Assembly (NCBI GenBank): GCA_018069465.1
Contig: JAGPUW010000008.1
Coordinates: 186,001 to 250,000, forward strand
Length of the DNA stretch: 64,000 nucleotides
Reading direction: 5' to 3'
DNA from: Gammaproteobacteria bacterium
GTDB taxonomy: Bacteria; Pseudomonadota; Gammaproteobacteria; Pseudomonadales; Porticoccaceae
Position numbers and translations under genes: made by a program. Below the pieces are notes generated by a model. The model searched no databases. It saw nothing but the letters and a program-made list of their open reading frames with translations, and was not told where the DNA came from. Shown here piece by piece: positions 39,149-47,132 of this stretch. How positions within the stretch are numbered: the first letter of the stretch is position 1; every line of letters starts with the position of its first letter.

Positions 39149-40365
39149 TCGTCTCGCCCGCCACTCACTGCCATGCGCTGAAAATCGGAATCGATACTGG
39201 ATTCAGAGTCCAGTAAAAAATGGGCCGAGCTGACCACCCTGTCTCCCGCCTTAAGACCGTCAAGAATTTCAGCCTCGCTAGTACCAATGTGCCCCAGTGT
39301 CACCGCCACGGATTTAAAACGACCATCGCCCAGCGCCAATACCACCCTGTTTTGGCTGCCGGTACGGATAACGGCTTCGCGGGGTACTTGCAGGGTCGGC
39401 TGCGCGCCACCGCTGTGAATAATCACCTGGGCAAACATATTGGGTTTCAGCAGGGCATCCGTATTGGCAAAGCGCAAACGCACCCGCACGGTGCGAGTAA
39501 GGTTATCGAGAATGGGATAAATATAATCAACCTGCCCCCGCCACTGCCGACCCGGCAAATAATCCAGCGACATACTGACCTGGTCACCCTCGGCCAGCAC
39601 CCCGGCCTGTCGTTCAAATACCTGTGCCGTCACCCAAACTTCATCCAGGCCACCGACAGACATTAAGGCAGTACCGGGTTTTACAAACATACCTTCACGC
39701 ACACCCAAATTGGCAATAACACCATCTTGAGGCGAAGGCACGATGATGGCCTTTGTTGGCTTGCGGGATTTCCTCAAGGCATTAATTTGTGTTTGCGCTA
39801 CCTGTAAGGTCAGTAAGCGCTCCTCGGCTGAGCCGATCAAACGCCGATTACCGCGCTGCAGGGCGAGTACAAATTCCTCCTGAGCGGCCACTAGCTTGGG
39901 CGAATACAGGGCATATAATGGCTGGCCAGCCTGTACCGACTCCCCTTCTGATTTCACAAAGAGCTGCTCTACCCAGCCCTCCACGCGGGGGTGAATATGA
40001 ATCAAGCGGTCTTCATCAAAACCCACGTAGCCAACGGTGTTAATCACTATATCTAAAGGCTTAAACGCAACTACTGCCGTGCGCACACCAAGATTATTTT
40101 CAACCTGCGGCGTTATTGTCACCACCCCGGCACCTTTAATTTTACGGGCTGCCTGTGCTTCATAAACGGGCACTAGCGGCATACCCATTGGCGACAGGCC
40201 CGGCTCATCGCGTCGGTAGTTGGCATCCATCGGCGCTTGCCAATAGAGGGCTTCATTGGACGCTACTGTCACTTGGCTGCGATCGACAGATTGCCCATTA
40301 AAATAGGCTGTTGTCGCAATAACTCCGAGCAATAAAGCCAGTACAAAAATGCCAGAATTTTTCAT
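39145..40365 (-). CDS. cusB: RND efflux periplasmic adaptor, CusB type
   Basis: A 406-residue membrane-fusion protein. An N-terminal anchor helix (6-23) is followed by a heavy-metal-binding-like stretch YWQAPMDANYRRDEPGLSPM with GMPLVPVYE, then the lipoyl/hairpin region (VEGWVEQLFVKSEGESVQAG) and beta-barrel (VWVTAQVFERQAGVLAEGD). It bridges CusA and CusC and passes metal to the pump; methionines in the N-terminal region fit a Cu(I)/Ag(I) adaptor. One base separates it from cusC, and it overlaps cusA. Confidence 0.93.
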   Translation of the reverse strand: MKNSGIFVLALLLGVIATTAYFNGQSVDRSQVTVASNEALYWQAPMDANYRRDEPGLSPMGMPLVPVYEAQAARKIKGAGVVTITPQVENNLGVRTAVVAFKPLDIVINTVGYVGFDEDRLIHIHPRVEGWVEQLFVKSEGESVQAGQPLYALYSPKLVAAQEEFVLALQRGNRRLIGSAEERLLTLQVAQTQINALRKSRKPTKAIIVPSPQDGVIANLGVREGMFVKPGTALMSVGGLDEVWVTAQVFERQAGVLAEGDQVSMSLDYLPGRQWRGQVDYIYPILDNLTRTVRVRLRFANTDALLKPNMFAQVIIHSGGAQPTLQVPREAVIRTGSQNRVVLALGDGRFKSVAVTLGHIGTSEAEILDGLKAGDRVVSSAHFLLDSESSIDSDFQRMAVSGGRDE

Positions 40366-40366
40366 T

Positions 40367-41707
40367 TCATTTTTTCCTCAAAGCGTCGTTTATATGAACG
40401 TCATTCACATTAGCGATTTTTACATCAGCGCCGACCATAAAATAGTGCATTTTGGCCAATATTTTTTGCCGTTTTACACTTAACTGCAAAGCCATAATTT
40501 TAGTATTGAGCTCGGCAATACGGGCACGCATCACCTCGGCGAAGTCACCACCGTCGGTGGTGTAAGCCGCTAGCGTTGCATCGGCCTGATCGTGCATTTG
40601 CGGCAGTAAGTATTGTTGATAAAGCTGTTCCTGCTCGTCCACGCGCAACAATTCTGCCCCCGCCTGCTCGTAAGCTGAGCGTAATTCTCGCAGTAGTAAA
40701 TCCCGCTCAGTCTGGGCAGCGGCACGACGATGACTTGCCGCCAACACACGCTGATCCTGTCTGTTGGCCGTAAACAGCGGTAAATCGACGGTAATACTCA
40801 TGGACACAAAATCGGCCCGCTCATTGCCGCTCGGCGCCTCATCACGATAGGCATAAGCGGCATTGATAGCCCATTCGGGCTTGTATTGCTGGCGGGCCAG
40901 CTCCAGTCTGGTGGCGACAGATTCGATGTTGCGATCAAGGGCCCGCACCCGAGGGTGCTTCACAATGCCAGCCATTGTCTGCCGCTTATTTTCAAGCGTC
41001 ATGGGGGCCAGGCCATTTTTTTGAAGATTGCTTTGAAGATTGTCGCGCAAGACTCTATTAACCAGGGCCTCTGACAGCCATTCACCCAAGGCCTGTTGTG
41101 CGGCGTCGTGATCTTGCCAAAGCAGACTCAGCCGGGCCTTAAGTCGGCTCAACTCAAGCTCGGCACGAATCACATCTTGCTGGCGGGTTGAACCGGAGGT
41201 CGCCGTGTAATTGGCGTGGACAATATCAATCAATTGTTCGAATAAATGCCGATTATTTTCGATTAACGCCACGCTTTGCTGGGCAAGAAAAGCGTCGAAC
41301 CACAGCAAGCTCACTGTTAACGCAACGCGGGCTTTTCTGTCATCGCGCAAAAAGGGATAAGCCGCGCTTTGCTCACGTTTTATTCGGCGCTGTAATTTCA
41401 GCGTATCACCACGGGGAAACTTTTGAGCAAGACCCAGCTTAAACTGGCTCATAGGCTCCTGATCAAAGTCCAGCGTATCTGTCGCCAAATTCAGTAAGCC
41501 AAGGCTTAAGCGCGGGTCTGGCAGCTCTCCGTCGGCAATGCTTTCGGCCAGTAAGGCCCGCTCATTAAGCTCATTACCCTTTAACCAGGGGTCATTATTA
41601 TTGGCGTAGCTAATCGCCTCCCCCAGCCCCAGTGGCGCTGGCCCTGCCCAGACTGTATCAATAAAACCCGCTAACATTAGCGTCAAGCCAATGATTACAA
41701 TTCTCAT
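40367..41707 (-). CDS. cusC: TolC-family outer-membrane efflux protein, CusC-like
   Basis: A 446-residue outer-membrane channel protein with a signal peptide (IIGLTLMLAGFIDTVWA, cleavage near residue 21). It has the two repeated helical hairpins of OEP proteins, including a late GERADFVSMSITVDLPLFTA strand and RELRSAYEQAGAELLR helix. There is no lipobox, unlike Escherichia coli CusC. It heads the cusCBA run. Its start codon lies only 13 bases from a MITE-like element, so its original promoter region has been displaced or replaced. The exact metal is inferred from cusA. Confidence 0.88.
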   Translation of the reverse strand: MRIVIIGLTLMLAGFIDTVWAGPAPLGLGEAISYANNNDPWLKGNELNERALLAESIADGELPDPRLSLGLLNLATDTLDFDQEPMSQFKLGLAQKFPRGDTLKLQRRIKREQSAAYPFLRDDRKARVALTVSLLWFDAFLAQQSVALIENNRHLFEQLIDIVHANYTATSGSTRQQDVIRAELELSRLKARLSLLWQDHDAAQQALGEWLSEALVNRVLRDNLQSNLQKNGLAPMTLENKRQTMAGIVKHPRVRALDRNIESVATRLELARQQYKPEWAINAAYAYRDEAPSGNERADFVSMSITVDLPLFTANRQDQRVLAASHRRAAAQTERDLLLRELRSAYEQAGAELLRVDEQEQLYQQYLLPQMHDQADATLAAYTTDGGDFAEVMRARIAELNTKIMALQLSVKRQKILAKMHYFMVGADVKIANVNDVHINDALRKK

Positions 41708-41720
41708 TTCTGCTCACTTA

Positions 41721-41954
41721 AGGAGCCTCTGAACAAGTCATGAACTCGCATGCTGCACTTTAGGATATTCAGCGTCTGCGTCGCCTAAAGCGCCTACAGT
41801 TGGTACAAGCCTTCGCAATAGCTCGCTAGAGCCTGCCCCGTGAAACGCTTTGGGTATTACGTGCGGTTTGCGCCTCGCCTCAAGCGCCTACTTTTGGTGA
41901 ATCTAAACACCCTAAAACACAGCCTGCTTCGTCCAGACTTAATCAGAGGCTCCT
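41721..41954. mobile_element. MITE-like element with terminal inverted repeats and TTA target duplication
   Basis: A 234-base element has perfect 12-bp ends, AGGAGCCTCTGA and TCAGAGGCTCCT, extended by a further imperfect stretch (AAGTC shared, then scattered matches to about 45 bases). It is flanked by TTA on both sides (41718-41720 and 41955-41957). Internally, GTAGGCGCTT occurs twice as part of a longer degenerate direct repeat. There is no transposase gene. A 3-bp TNA target duplication fits IS5-family (IS1031-group) elements, so this is probably a non-autonomous derivative; that link is inference. Confidence 0.75.
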
Positions 41955-42106
41955 TTATTAGTTTTCCCTTGCCACTGTTAAGCCTAAAAAGACCCGGCAA
42001 TAGCAAACAAATTTATAACACCGCTGTGCGGCTATAGAAATAATAAGGAGTAAGTCTGTCGCTCCCACTATCCAGAAACACCTTTTTCAGGCGCAGCTAT
42101 CCTGTC

Positions 42107-42541
42107 TTAGTGGGTAATGGGGGGACGAAATAAAGTGCTACTGGCAGAAATTTTGCGCTGAAAAGAAGTGTCAGCGCGGACAAAAACTGCGGGGGGAAAG
42201 GTCGAAGAACTCAAGCTAGTCGGTAAATAAGCAGAACATAAACCCGGACAACAATCACAGTCAGACTGACAATCATCACCTTGGCTCATCGCCATAGCCA
42301 TATCATGAGCACTACTGCCCGCTGCCACCAAGGCTTCACTCAGGGGTGCTTGGCTCAAGTTCATTTCCGACCCGACGGGAGATTCGCCCATAGCCCTATC
42401 GGCATTCATCATGGCCTGAGCCGGATTGAGTGAAACGATGACAAACAGCAGGCTTAAGAGATAAGACAAGCACTGCCCAAGAATGGGCAATGATGCCTTC
42501 TTTGGGGAGCTGCTTGTTTTGTGGTTAGGGCTCATAGTCAT
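42107..42541 (-). CDS. Cysteine-rich exported protein, CopL/DUF2946-like
   Basis: A roughly 144-residue protein with an N-terminal signal or anchor (LSYLLSLLFVIVSLNPAQA) followed by a low-complexity region and a striking cysteine cluster, DDCQSDCDCCPGLCSAYLP, which could bind soft metals. The length and layout resemble small copper-resistance-associated proteins, but I cannot name a family firmly. The start could be ATG 42541 or 42535; a longer frame to 42586 is less likely. It lies between the cus operon (same strand) and divergent arsR, so it could belong to either metal response. Confidence 0.65.
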   Translation of the reverse strand: MTMSPNHKTSSSPKKASLPILGQCLSYLLSLLFVIVSLNPAQAMMNADRAMGESPVGSEMNLSQAPLSEALVAAGSSAHDMAMAMSQGDDCQSDCDCCPGLCSAYLPTSLSSSTFPPAVFVRADTSFQRKISASSTLFRPPITH

Positions 42542-42622
42542 CAAGTAGACCACAGGTACTGAATACGGTTCAAGACTGTATAGCACTCACCCCTGATAAT
42601 AGAGCCAACGCGCACAGCCACC

Positions 42623-42651
42623 TTGACTATATTTGGCCATACAAATATAGT
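42623..42651 (+). promoter_or_regulatory. arsR promoter fully covered by a 10-bp-arm palindromic operator
   Basis: A -35 box TTGACT (42623-42628), a 17-base spacer and a -10 box TATAGT (42646-42651) each match consensus at 5 of 6 positions. The palindrome ACTATATTTG-6-CAAATATAGT (42626-42651) spans both boxes, the classic layout for an ArsR/SmtB repressor site. The predicted start of transcription falls at about the arsR ATG (42659). Confidence 0.75.
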
Positions 42652-42658
42652 TGCCGCC

Positions 42659-43000
42659 ATGAATACTGACGAATATGCCAGCCTCTTTAAGTGTCTCTCC
42701 GAGCCAGTACGCCTGCGCATCCTCTTTCTTTTACTCGACAAGGGCGAGCTTTGTGTTTGCGATATTGTCGATACTCTGGGCCTCTCCCAAAGTGTGGTGT
42801 CCCGTCATCTTGCCTATTTGCGCAATAATAGTCTGCTCAGCACTCGCCGCGAGGGCGTGTGGATTTACTATCAGGTCATTAAAGTGTCACCCTTCATCGA
42901 TAAGCTACTGGCCTTATTTCACCGCTCCGGTGAAGACTCGGGTTCATTACAGAATGACCTGAAAATGTTCAGCACCTGTGCCAATCGAGACTGTAGCTGA
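42659..43000 (+). CDS. arsR: ArsR-family metalloregulator
   Basis: A 113-residue ArsR/SmtB winged-helix repressor. The helix-turn-helix is LSQSVVSRHLAYLRNNSLL (about 42-60) and the wing follows as TRREGVWIYYQ. The arsenite-type site ELCVCDIV has two cysteines in the alpha-3 position, and more cysteines occur at the C-terminus (STCANRDC). It would release DNA on binding As(III). I chose ATG 42659 over an upstream GTG because the protein then starts like its family. No ribosome site precedes it, consistent with a leaderless message from the overlapping promoter. Confidence 0.92.
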   Translation: MNTDEYASLFKCLSEPVRLRILFLLLDKGELCVCDIVDTLGLSQSVVSRHLAYLRNNSLLSTRREGVWIYYQVIKVSPFIDKLLALFHRSGEDSGSLQNDLKMFSTCANRDCS

Positions 43001-43055
43001 GCGCGCAGCTCTCGTTCGCCGGTTCAACACCATTTATTCACCATGCTTTAGTTGA

Positions 43056-43103
43056 TTGACAAGGTCTAAAACGCGCCAAGACATTTGTTTATACGCATAT
43101 GCG
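43056..43103 (+). promoter_or_regulatory. Candidate promoter and second ArsR-type palindrome before GAPDH
   Basis: A perfect -35 box TTGACA (43056-43061) is followed at 18 bases by a weak -10 (GACATT). Just downstream, CGCATATGCG (43094-43103) is a perfect 10-bp palindrome embedded in AT-rich sequence. It may allow ArsR or another repressor to control gap-arsJ separately. The evidence is weaker than for the arsR site. Confidence 0.35.
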
Positions 43104-43149
43104 CAATTAATAGACGAGTGCACAAACAGGGTTTTTGAGGGACAACGCC

Positions 43150-44172
43150 ATGACAATTAAAATAGGTATTAACGGCTTTGGCCGTATGGGGCGTCTGGCC
43201 CTGCGTGCCGCCTGGGACTGGCCAGAGCTGGAGTTTGTACATATTAACGAGCCTGCTGGCGATATTGCCAGCGCCGCTCACCTCTTAAAATACGACTCAG
43301 TTCATCGCACCTGGCCCCACGAAGTTAGCGTTGATGGGGACAAAATCGTTATCGATGGCAAAGCCATTAGCTATTCACAAAACAGCGAATTAGAGGCTTC
43401 GCCCTGGGCTGAAAGCAGTGTTGATGTATTACTTGAATGCTCGGGTAAGTTCAAAGCGCAGCAAGCCCTGGCACCCTGCTTCGATATTGGCATTAAAAAG
43501 GTCGTCGTTTCTGCCCCCATTAAAGACGGCACCTTGAATATTGTTATGGGTGTCAATGACCACCTCTATCGAGCCGATACCCACCATGTCGTCACTGCGG
43601 CATCCTGTACGACTAACTGCCTGGCACCAGTGGTTGATGTCATACAAAAAAAACTGGGCATTAAGCACGGCAGTTTTACCACCATTCACGATATTACCAA
43701 TACCCAGAGTATTCTTGATGAATATCACAGCGACCTGCGTCGCGCTCGCGCCAGTGGCCTGTCCTTAATTCCCACCACCACCGGCTCGGCAACGGCTATT
43801 GCGGAAATCTTCCCCGAGTTGGAGGGCCGCCTCAATGGCATCGCCGTGCGCGTACCCCTCGCCAATGCCTCACTGACCGACTGTGTGTTTGAAGTTGCCC
43901 GCCCAACGAGCGTTGAATTCGTTAATAAGGCTTTACAGGAAGCGGCAAATGGCAGGCTGGCGGGTATTCTGGGTTACGAAGAACGCCCTCTGGTCTCCGT
44001 CGATTACACCGACGATACGCGCTCCAGCATTATCGACGCCCCATCGACCATGGTGATTAATAAAACCCAGGTGAAAATCCTCGCCTGGTACGACAATGAA
44101 ATTGGCTACGTTAACCGGATGATGGAATTGGCGCTGAAAGTTGGGCGCTCCATTGCTAGTCCGGGCGAATAA
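43150..44172 (+). CDS. gap: Glyceraldehyde-3-phosphate dehydrogenase of the arsenate resistance operon
   Basis: A 340-residue GAPDH starting [16 protein letters not shown] at ATG 43150 behind GAGGG. The nucleophile is Cys153 in [11 protein letters not shown], and the C-terminal [12 protein letters not shown] is intact. With arsJ next to it, the known role is to use arsenate in place of phosphate to make 1-arseno-3-phosphoglycerate, which ArsJ exports. It lies 149 bases after arsR and 14 before arsJ. The GAPDH family is certain; the dedicated arsenic role follows from the arsR-gap-arsJ order. Confidence 0.93.
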   Translation: MTIKIGINGFGRMGRLALRAAWDWPELEFVHINEPAGDIASAAHLLKYDSVHRTWPHEVSVDGDKIVIDGKAISYSQNSELEASPWAESSVDVLLECSGKFKAQQALAPCFDIGIKKVVVSAPIKDGTLNIVMGVNDHLYRADTHHVVTAASCTTNCLAPVVDVIQKKLGIKHGSFTTIHDITNTQSILDEYHSDLRRARASGLSLIPTTTGSATAIAEIFPELEGRLNGIAVRVPLANASLTDCVFEVARPTSVEFVNKALQEAANGRLAGILGYEERPLVSVDYTDDTRSSIIDAPSTMVINKTQVKILAWYDNEIGYVNRMMELALKVGRSIASPGE

Positions 44173-44186
44173 TTGAAGCGCTAATA

Positions 44187-45458
44187 ATGAGCCACGCCTT
44201 GCGCCAATACATTATGGTTACGCTGAGTTACTGGGGTTTTACCATTACCGATGGTGCTCTGCGCATGTTGGTGGTGCTGTATTTTCACCAGCTCGGTTAC
44301 AGCCCCTTTGAAGTCGCCGCGCTTTTTTTGTTTTATGAATTTTTCGGCATGGTGACGAATTTATTCGGCGGCTGGCTGGCCGCTCGCACCGGACTCAACA
44401 CCACTCTGCACATCGGCTTGACCCTGCAAATGCTGGCACTGGGAATGTTGTTAGTTGACCCCAGCTGGCTCTCTGTTATCTATGTGATGGCCGCCCAGGC
44501 ACTATCGGGCATCGCCAAAGATCTCAATAAAATGAGTGCCAAAAGCAGTATTAAATTACTCCTGCCCGACAATGCCCAGGGCAAACTCTACCACTGGATA
44601 GCCCTGTTAACGGGATCGAAAAACACCCTGAAAGGTGCCGGTTTTTTTCTCGGCGCCTTACTGCTATCTAGCATCGGCTTTCGCGCCGCCATTGTGGTTT
44701 TATTTCTGGGCCTGATGCTGGTGTGCATCGCCAGCTTTCTGCTCCTCGATCGGGGCATGGGTAAAAGTCAGTACCAGCCAAAATTTCACGACTTGTTTTC
44801 AAAAAGCCCCGCCATCAACCGGCTTTCTGCGGCGCGATTTTTCCTTTTCGGCTCCAGAGACATCTGGTTTGTCGTTGCCCTGCCCGTCTATTTGCAAAGT
44901 GAATTGAACTGGGATTACACCGCCGTCGGCAGCTTACTGGCACTGTGGATCATTGCCTACGGCGCGGTGCAAGCCGTGGCGCCTAAAATCACCGCTCGCT
45001 TTAGTACCCATAAGCCCGATGGCAAAACCGCCCTGCACTGGGTTCTGCCCCTCAGTTTAATCCCCGCAGCAATTGCGCTAGCCCTGCACTACACACTGGC
45101 CGCACCGGCAGTAATTATCATTATTGGTCTGGCAGTCTTCGGAATATTATTCGCGATTAATTCTTCCCTGCATTCCTACCTTATCGTCGCTTATGCCCAG
45201 CGCGATGGCGTGTCACTCGATGTCGGTTTCTATTACATGGCTAACGCGGCTGGCCGTTTGGCGGGCTCTTTACTGTCGGGGTTAATCTATCAATGGCAGG
45301 GACTGGAAGCTTGTATGCTAGTGGCATCGGGTTTTATTGTCGCAGCCTGCCTACTCTCGATGGGTCTGGCCAAACACCAGCCGCAAACGCTTAACCAGCC
45401 GTGCCCGGTAAAAACTAAAGCCCGGGGTTCAATATCGCCATCACCGTCAAACAACTAA
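44187..45458 (+). CDS. arsJ: Organoarsenical (1-arseno-3-phosphoglycerate) efflux MFS transporter ArsJ
   Basis: A 423-residue MFS protein with about 12 membrane segments and the ArsJ-type opening MVTLSYWGFTITDGALRMLV. The conserved SGIAKDLNKMSAKSSIKLL and GSKNTLKGAGFF loops are present. It exports the unstable 1-arseno-3-phosphoglycerate made by the adjacent GAPDH, giving arsenate resistance without reduction. The tail after about residue 400 is polar (KTKARGSISPSPSNN). Its 3' end overlaps the convergent VIT1 gene by four bases. Confidence 0.93.
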   Translation: MSHALRQYIMVTLSYWGFTITDGALRMLVVLYFHQLGYSPFEVAALFLFYEFFGMVTNLFGGWLAARTGLNTTLHIGLTLQMLALGMLLVDPSWLSVIYVMAAQALSGIAKDLNKMSAKSSIKLLLPDNAQGKLYHWIALLTGSKNTLKGAGFFLGALLLSSIGFRAAIVVLFLGLMLVCIASFLLLDRGMGKSQYQPKFHDLFSKSPAINRLSAARFFLFGSRDIWFVVALPVYLQSELNWDYTAVGSLLALWIIAYGAVQAVAPKITARFSTHKPDGKTALHWVLPLSLIPAAIALALHYTLAAPAVIIIIGLAVFGILFAINSSLHSYLIVAYAQRDGVSLDVGFYYMANAAGRLAGSLLSGLIYQWQGLEACMLVASGFIVAACLLSMGLAKHQPQTLNQPCPVKTKARGSISPSPSNN

Positions 45459-46222
45459 TCAACTAGCCCTTTCAATAACACACCAGCGCCATAGGCCAGC
45501 ACCGCAGCGATACCACCAATACCGACAGTCTCAACAGCACCCAGCAAGCGGGATTGATTGACAAATCGAGCCTTGACCGCACCCACCCAAAGAAAAGCCA
45601 GCGCGGTTAAAATCGAGCTCCAGAAAAAGGTATTCGCCACTGCACCCGGGTTTATCCAGTTAAAAAGATAGGGCAGCAAGGGAATTAAACCGACGATAGA
45701 GAAAGCAACGAAGGTCGCAAAACCCGCTTTACTGGGGTTGTGATCCTGCAGGGTCATACCGTGCTCTTCCAGCAGCATGGTATCAATCCAACGCTCGTGG
45801 TCTGCTGTAATGACATCGACAACCTGGTCGAGTAACTCACCCTCGAAACCCTTCAATGCATAAATCTGCCGCACTTCTTCGCGCTCACCCTCCGGCCACT
45901 TATAAATTTCATCCTGCTCGCGCTTGCGCGTTTGCGCACGAAACTGGTTTTCCGCCCGCGTACCGAGAAAATTACTGACAGCCATACTGAAGCCGTCGGC
46001 TAGCAGGTTGGCAAAACCGAGAATAATAATCACCCCGGAGGACATTCCCGCACCGGCAACACCGGCGACAACAGCAAAGGTGGTAACCGCGCCATCCACA
46101 GCCCCGTAGACAAAATCTTTAAGATAGACGGAACCGGGGCCATCTTGCAGACGGCTGGCGATCTTCTCCGGTGTGTGAATGGCCTGATAAGTCGCTTTAT
46201 CTTCGTGTTTGATTTGACTCAT
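45455..46222 (-). CDS. VIT1/CCC1-family iron/manganese transporter
   Basis: A 255-residue membrane protein of the DUF125/CCC1 family. Membrane segments include DFVYGAVDGAVTTFAVVAG and GFANLLADGFSMAVSNFLGT; a cytoplasmic metal-binding helical insert follows (ENQFRAQTRKREQDEIYKWP to EEHGMTLQD), then three more helices. Family members move Fe(II) or Mn(II) out of the cytosol. It converges on arsJ with a 4-base overlap of coding ends and no room for a terminator. Detoxification of iron or manganese is the likely role. Confidence 0.9.
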   Translation of the reverse strand: MSQIKHEDKATYQAIHTPEKIASRLQDGPGSVYLKDFVYGAVDGAVTTFAVVAGVAGAGMSSGVIIILGFANLLADGFSMAVSNFLGTRAENQFRAQTRKREQDEIYKWPEGEREEVRQIYALKGFEGELLDQVVDVITADHERWIDTMLLEEHGMTLQDHNPSKAGFATFVAFSIVGLIPLLPYLFNWINPGAVANTFFWSSILTALAFLWVGAVKARFVNQSRLLGAVETVGIGGIAAVLAYGAGVLLKGLVD

Positions 46223-46280
46223 ATTAAAACTGTATTCCCCAACTGTACTTTCTGGCTTATGTGCTCAAAGGTAGAGCAAG

Positions 46281-47132
46281 GTGCGTATTTTAACCCAAAC
46301 AAAGCGACTAATCAGTTCGCAGCTGCACGAAGTTGGGGGCGAAGATAAGGTATCCAAAACCTCACACAAGCGAAGCAACAGTGCTATACAGGTCATTCCG
46401 AAAATCTCTGTGAGTCAGTATCATGCTCACACTCCTATTCTCATCGAGGCCGACGTGCACAACGCCAACCCCATCTTTGCAATTTGCGGAACACCCGGCA
46501 GTGGTAAAAGCACACTCGCCATTCATCTGGCGGAGGCTCTTAAACCGGCCAGCGATTCGAGTTCGGGGAGTCGCTCTACGGTACATATTGATATTGACCA
46601 CTATCAAAGCTTTACTGAGCAGGCCATCGATGACATACAACTGTGGTTGGCTGCAGGCGGCGATTACAATCTGTTTCAAATCCCCCAGCTGGATGACGAC
46701 CTCGTGGCTTTAAAAGAGGGCATAAGCACGCGCCTACCCGGAAGTGAGGAGCCAGTCACCGCCAATGGCCCGATCCTCTTTGAAAGCCATTTCGGGCGCG
46801 AGCACCACGCTTCTGGCCAGCACATAGACTTTATGATCTGGCTAGAAACCCCTCTCGATCTTGCCCTGGCACGCAATGTAAGGGCTTTCTGTGAGGATTT
46901 TTTAAGCGCTGAGGAGAGTCACCACCACGGACAAATACAGTGGCTGGAGGGCTATCTGCAAAACTATCAACAAAGTGTTCGCGCCACACTCGCACAGCAA
47001 TCCCGGCGACTCTCTGCGGCAGCCGATCTCATTCTTGACGGCCAGCAAAGTATAGAGTCACTGACTCAGCAGGCCCTCGGCGCCATTACCCAGTACATTG
47101 CAAAGGGCCATCAACGACAAGGGGATAGTTGA
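46281..47132 (+). CDS. P-loop kinase, uridine-kinase-like
   Basis: An up-to-283-residue ATP-binding protein. Walker A is GTPGSGKST (G70-T78 from the first GTG), followed by the uridine kinase-like VHIDIDHYQSFTEQAID and a Walker B/lid region FESHFGREHHASGQ. The 60 residues before the P-loop look uncharacteristic, so the true start may be a later codon, for example GTG 46410; no site has a good ribosome signal. It is coupled to the O-methyltransferase gene (TGATG). A small-molecule kinase is likely; the substrate is unknown. Confidence 0.72.
   Translation: MRILTQTKRLISSQLHEVGGEDKVSKTSHKRSNSAIQVIPKISVSQYHAHTPILIEADVHNANPIFAICGTPGSGKSTLAIHLAEALKPASDSSSGSRSTVHIDIDHYQSFTEQAIDDIQLWLAAGGDYNLFQIPQLDDDLVALKEGISTRLPGSEEPVTANGPILFESHFGREHHASGQHIDFMIWLETPLDLALARNVRAFCEDFLSAEESHHHGQIQWLEGYLQNYQQSVRATLAQQSRRLSAAADLILDGQQSIESLTQQALGAITQYIAKGHQRQGDS

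Noticed and set aside
41840-42037. A 65-codon frame overlapping the MITE-like element
   Set aside because: It starts inside the element and runs past its end, has no ribosome site and no transposase motif.
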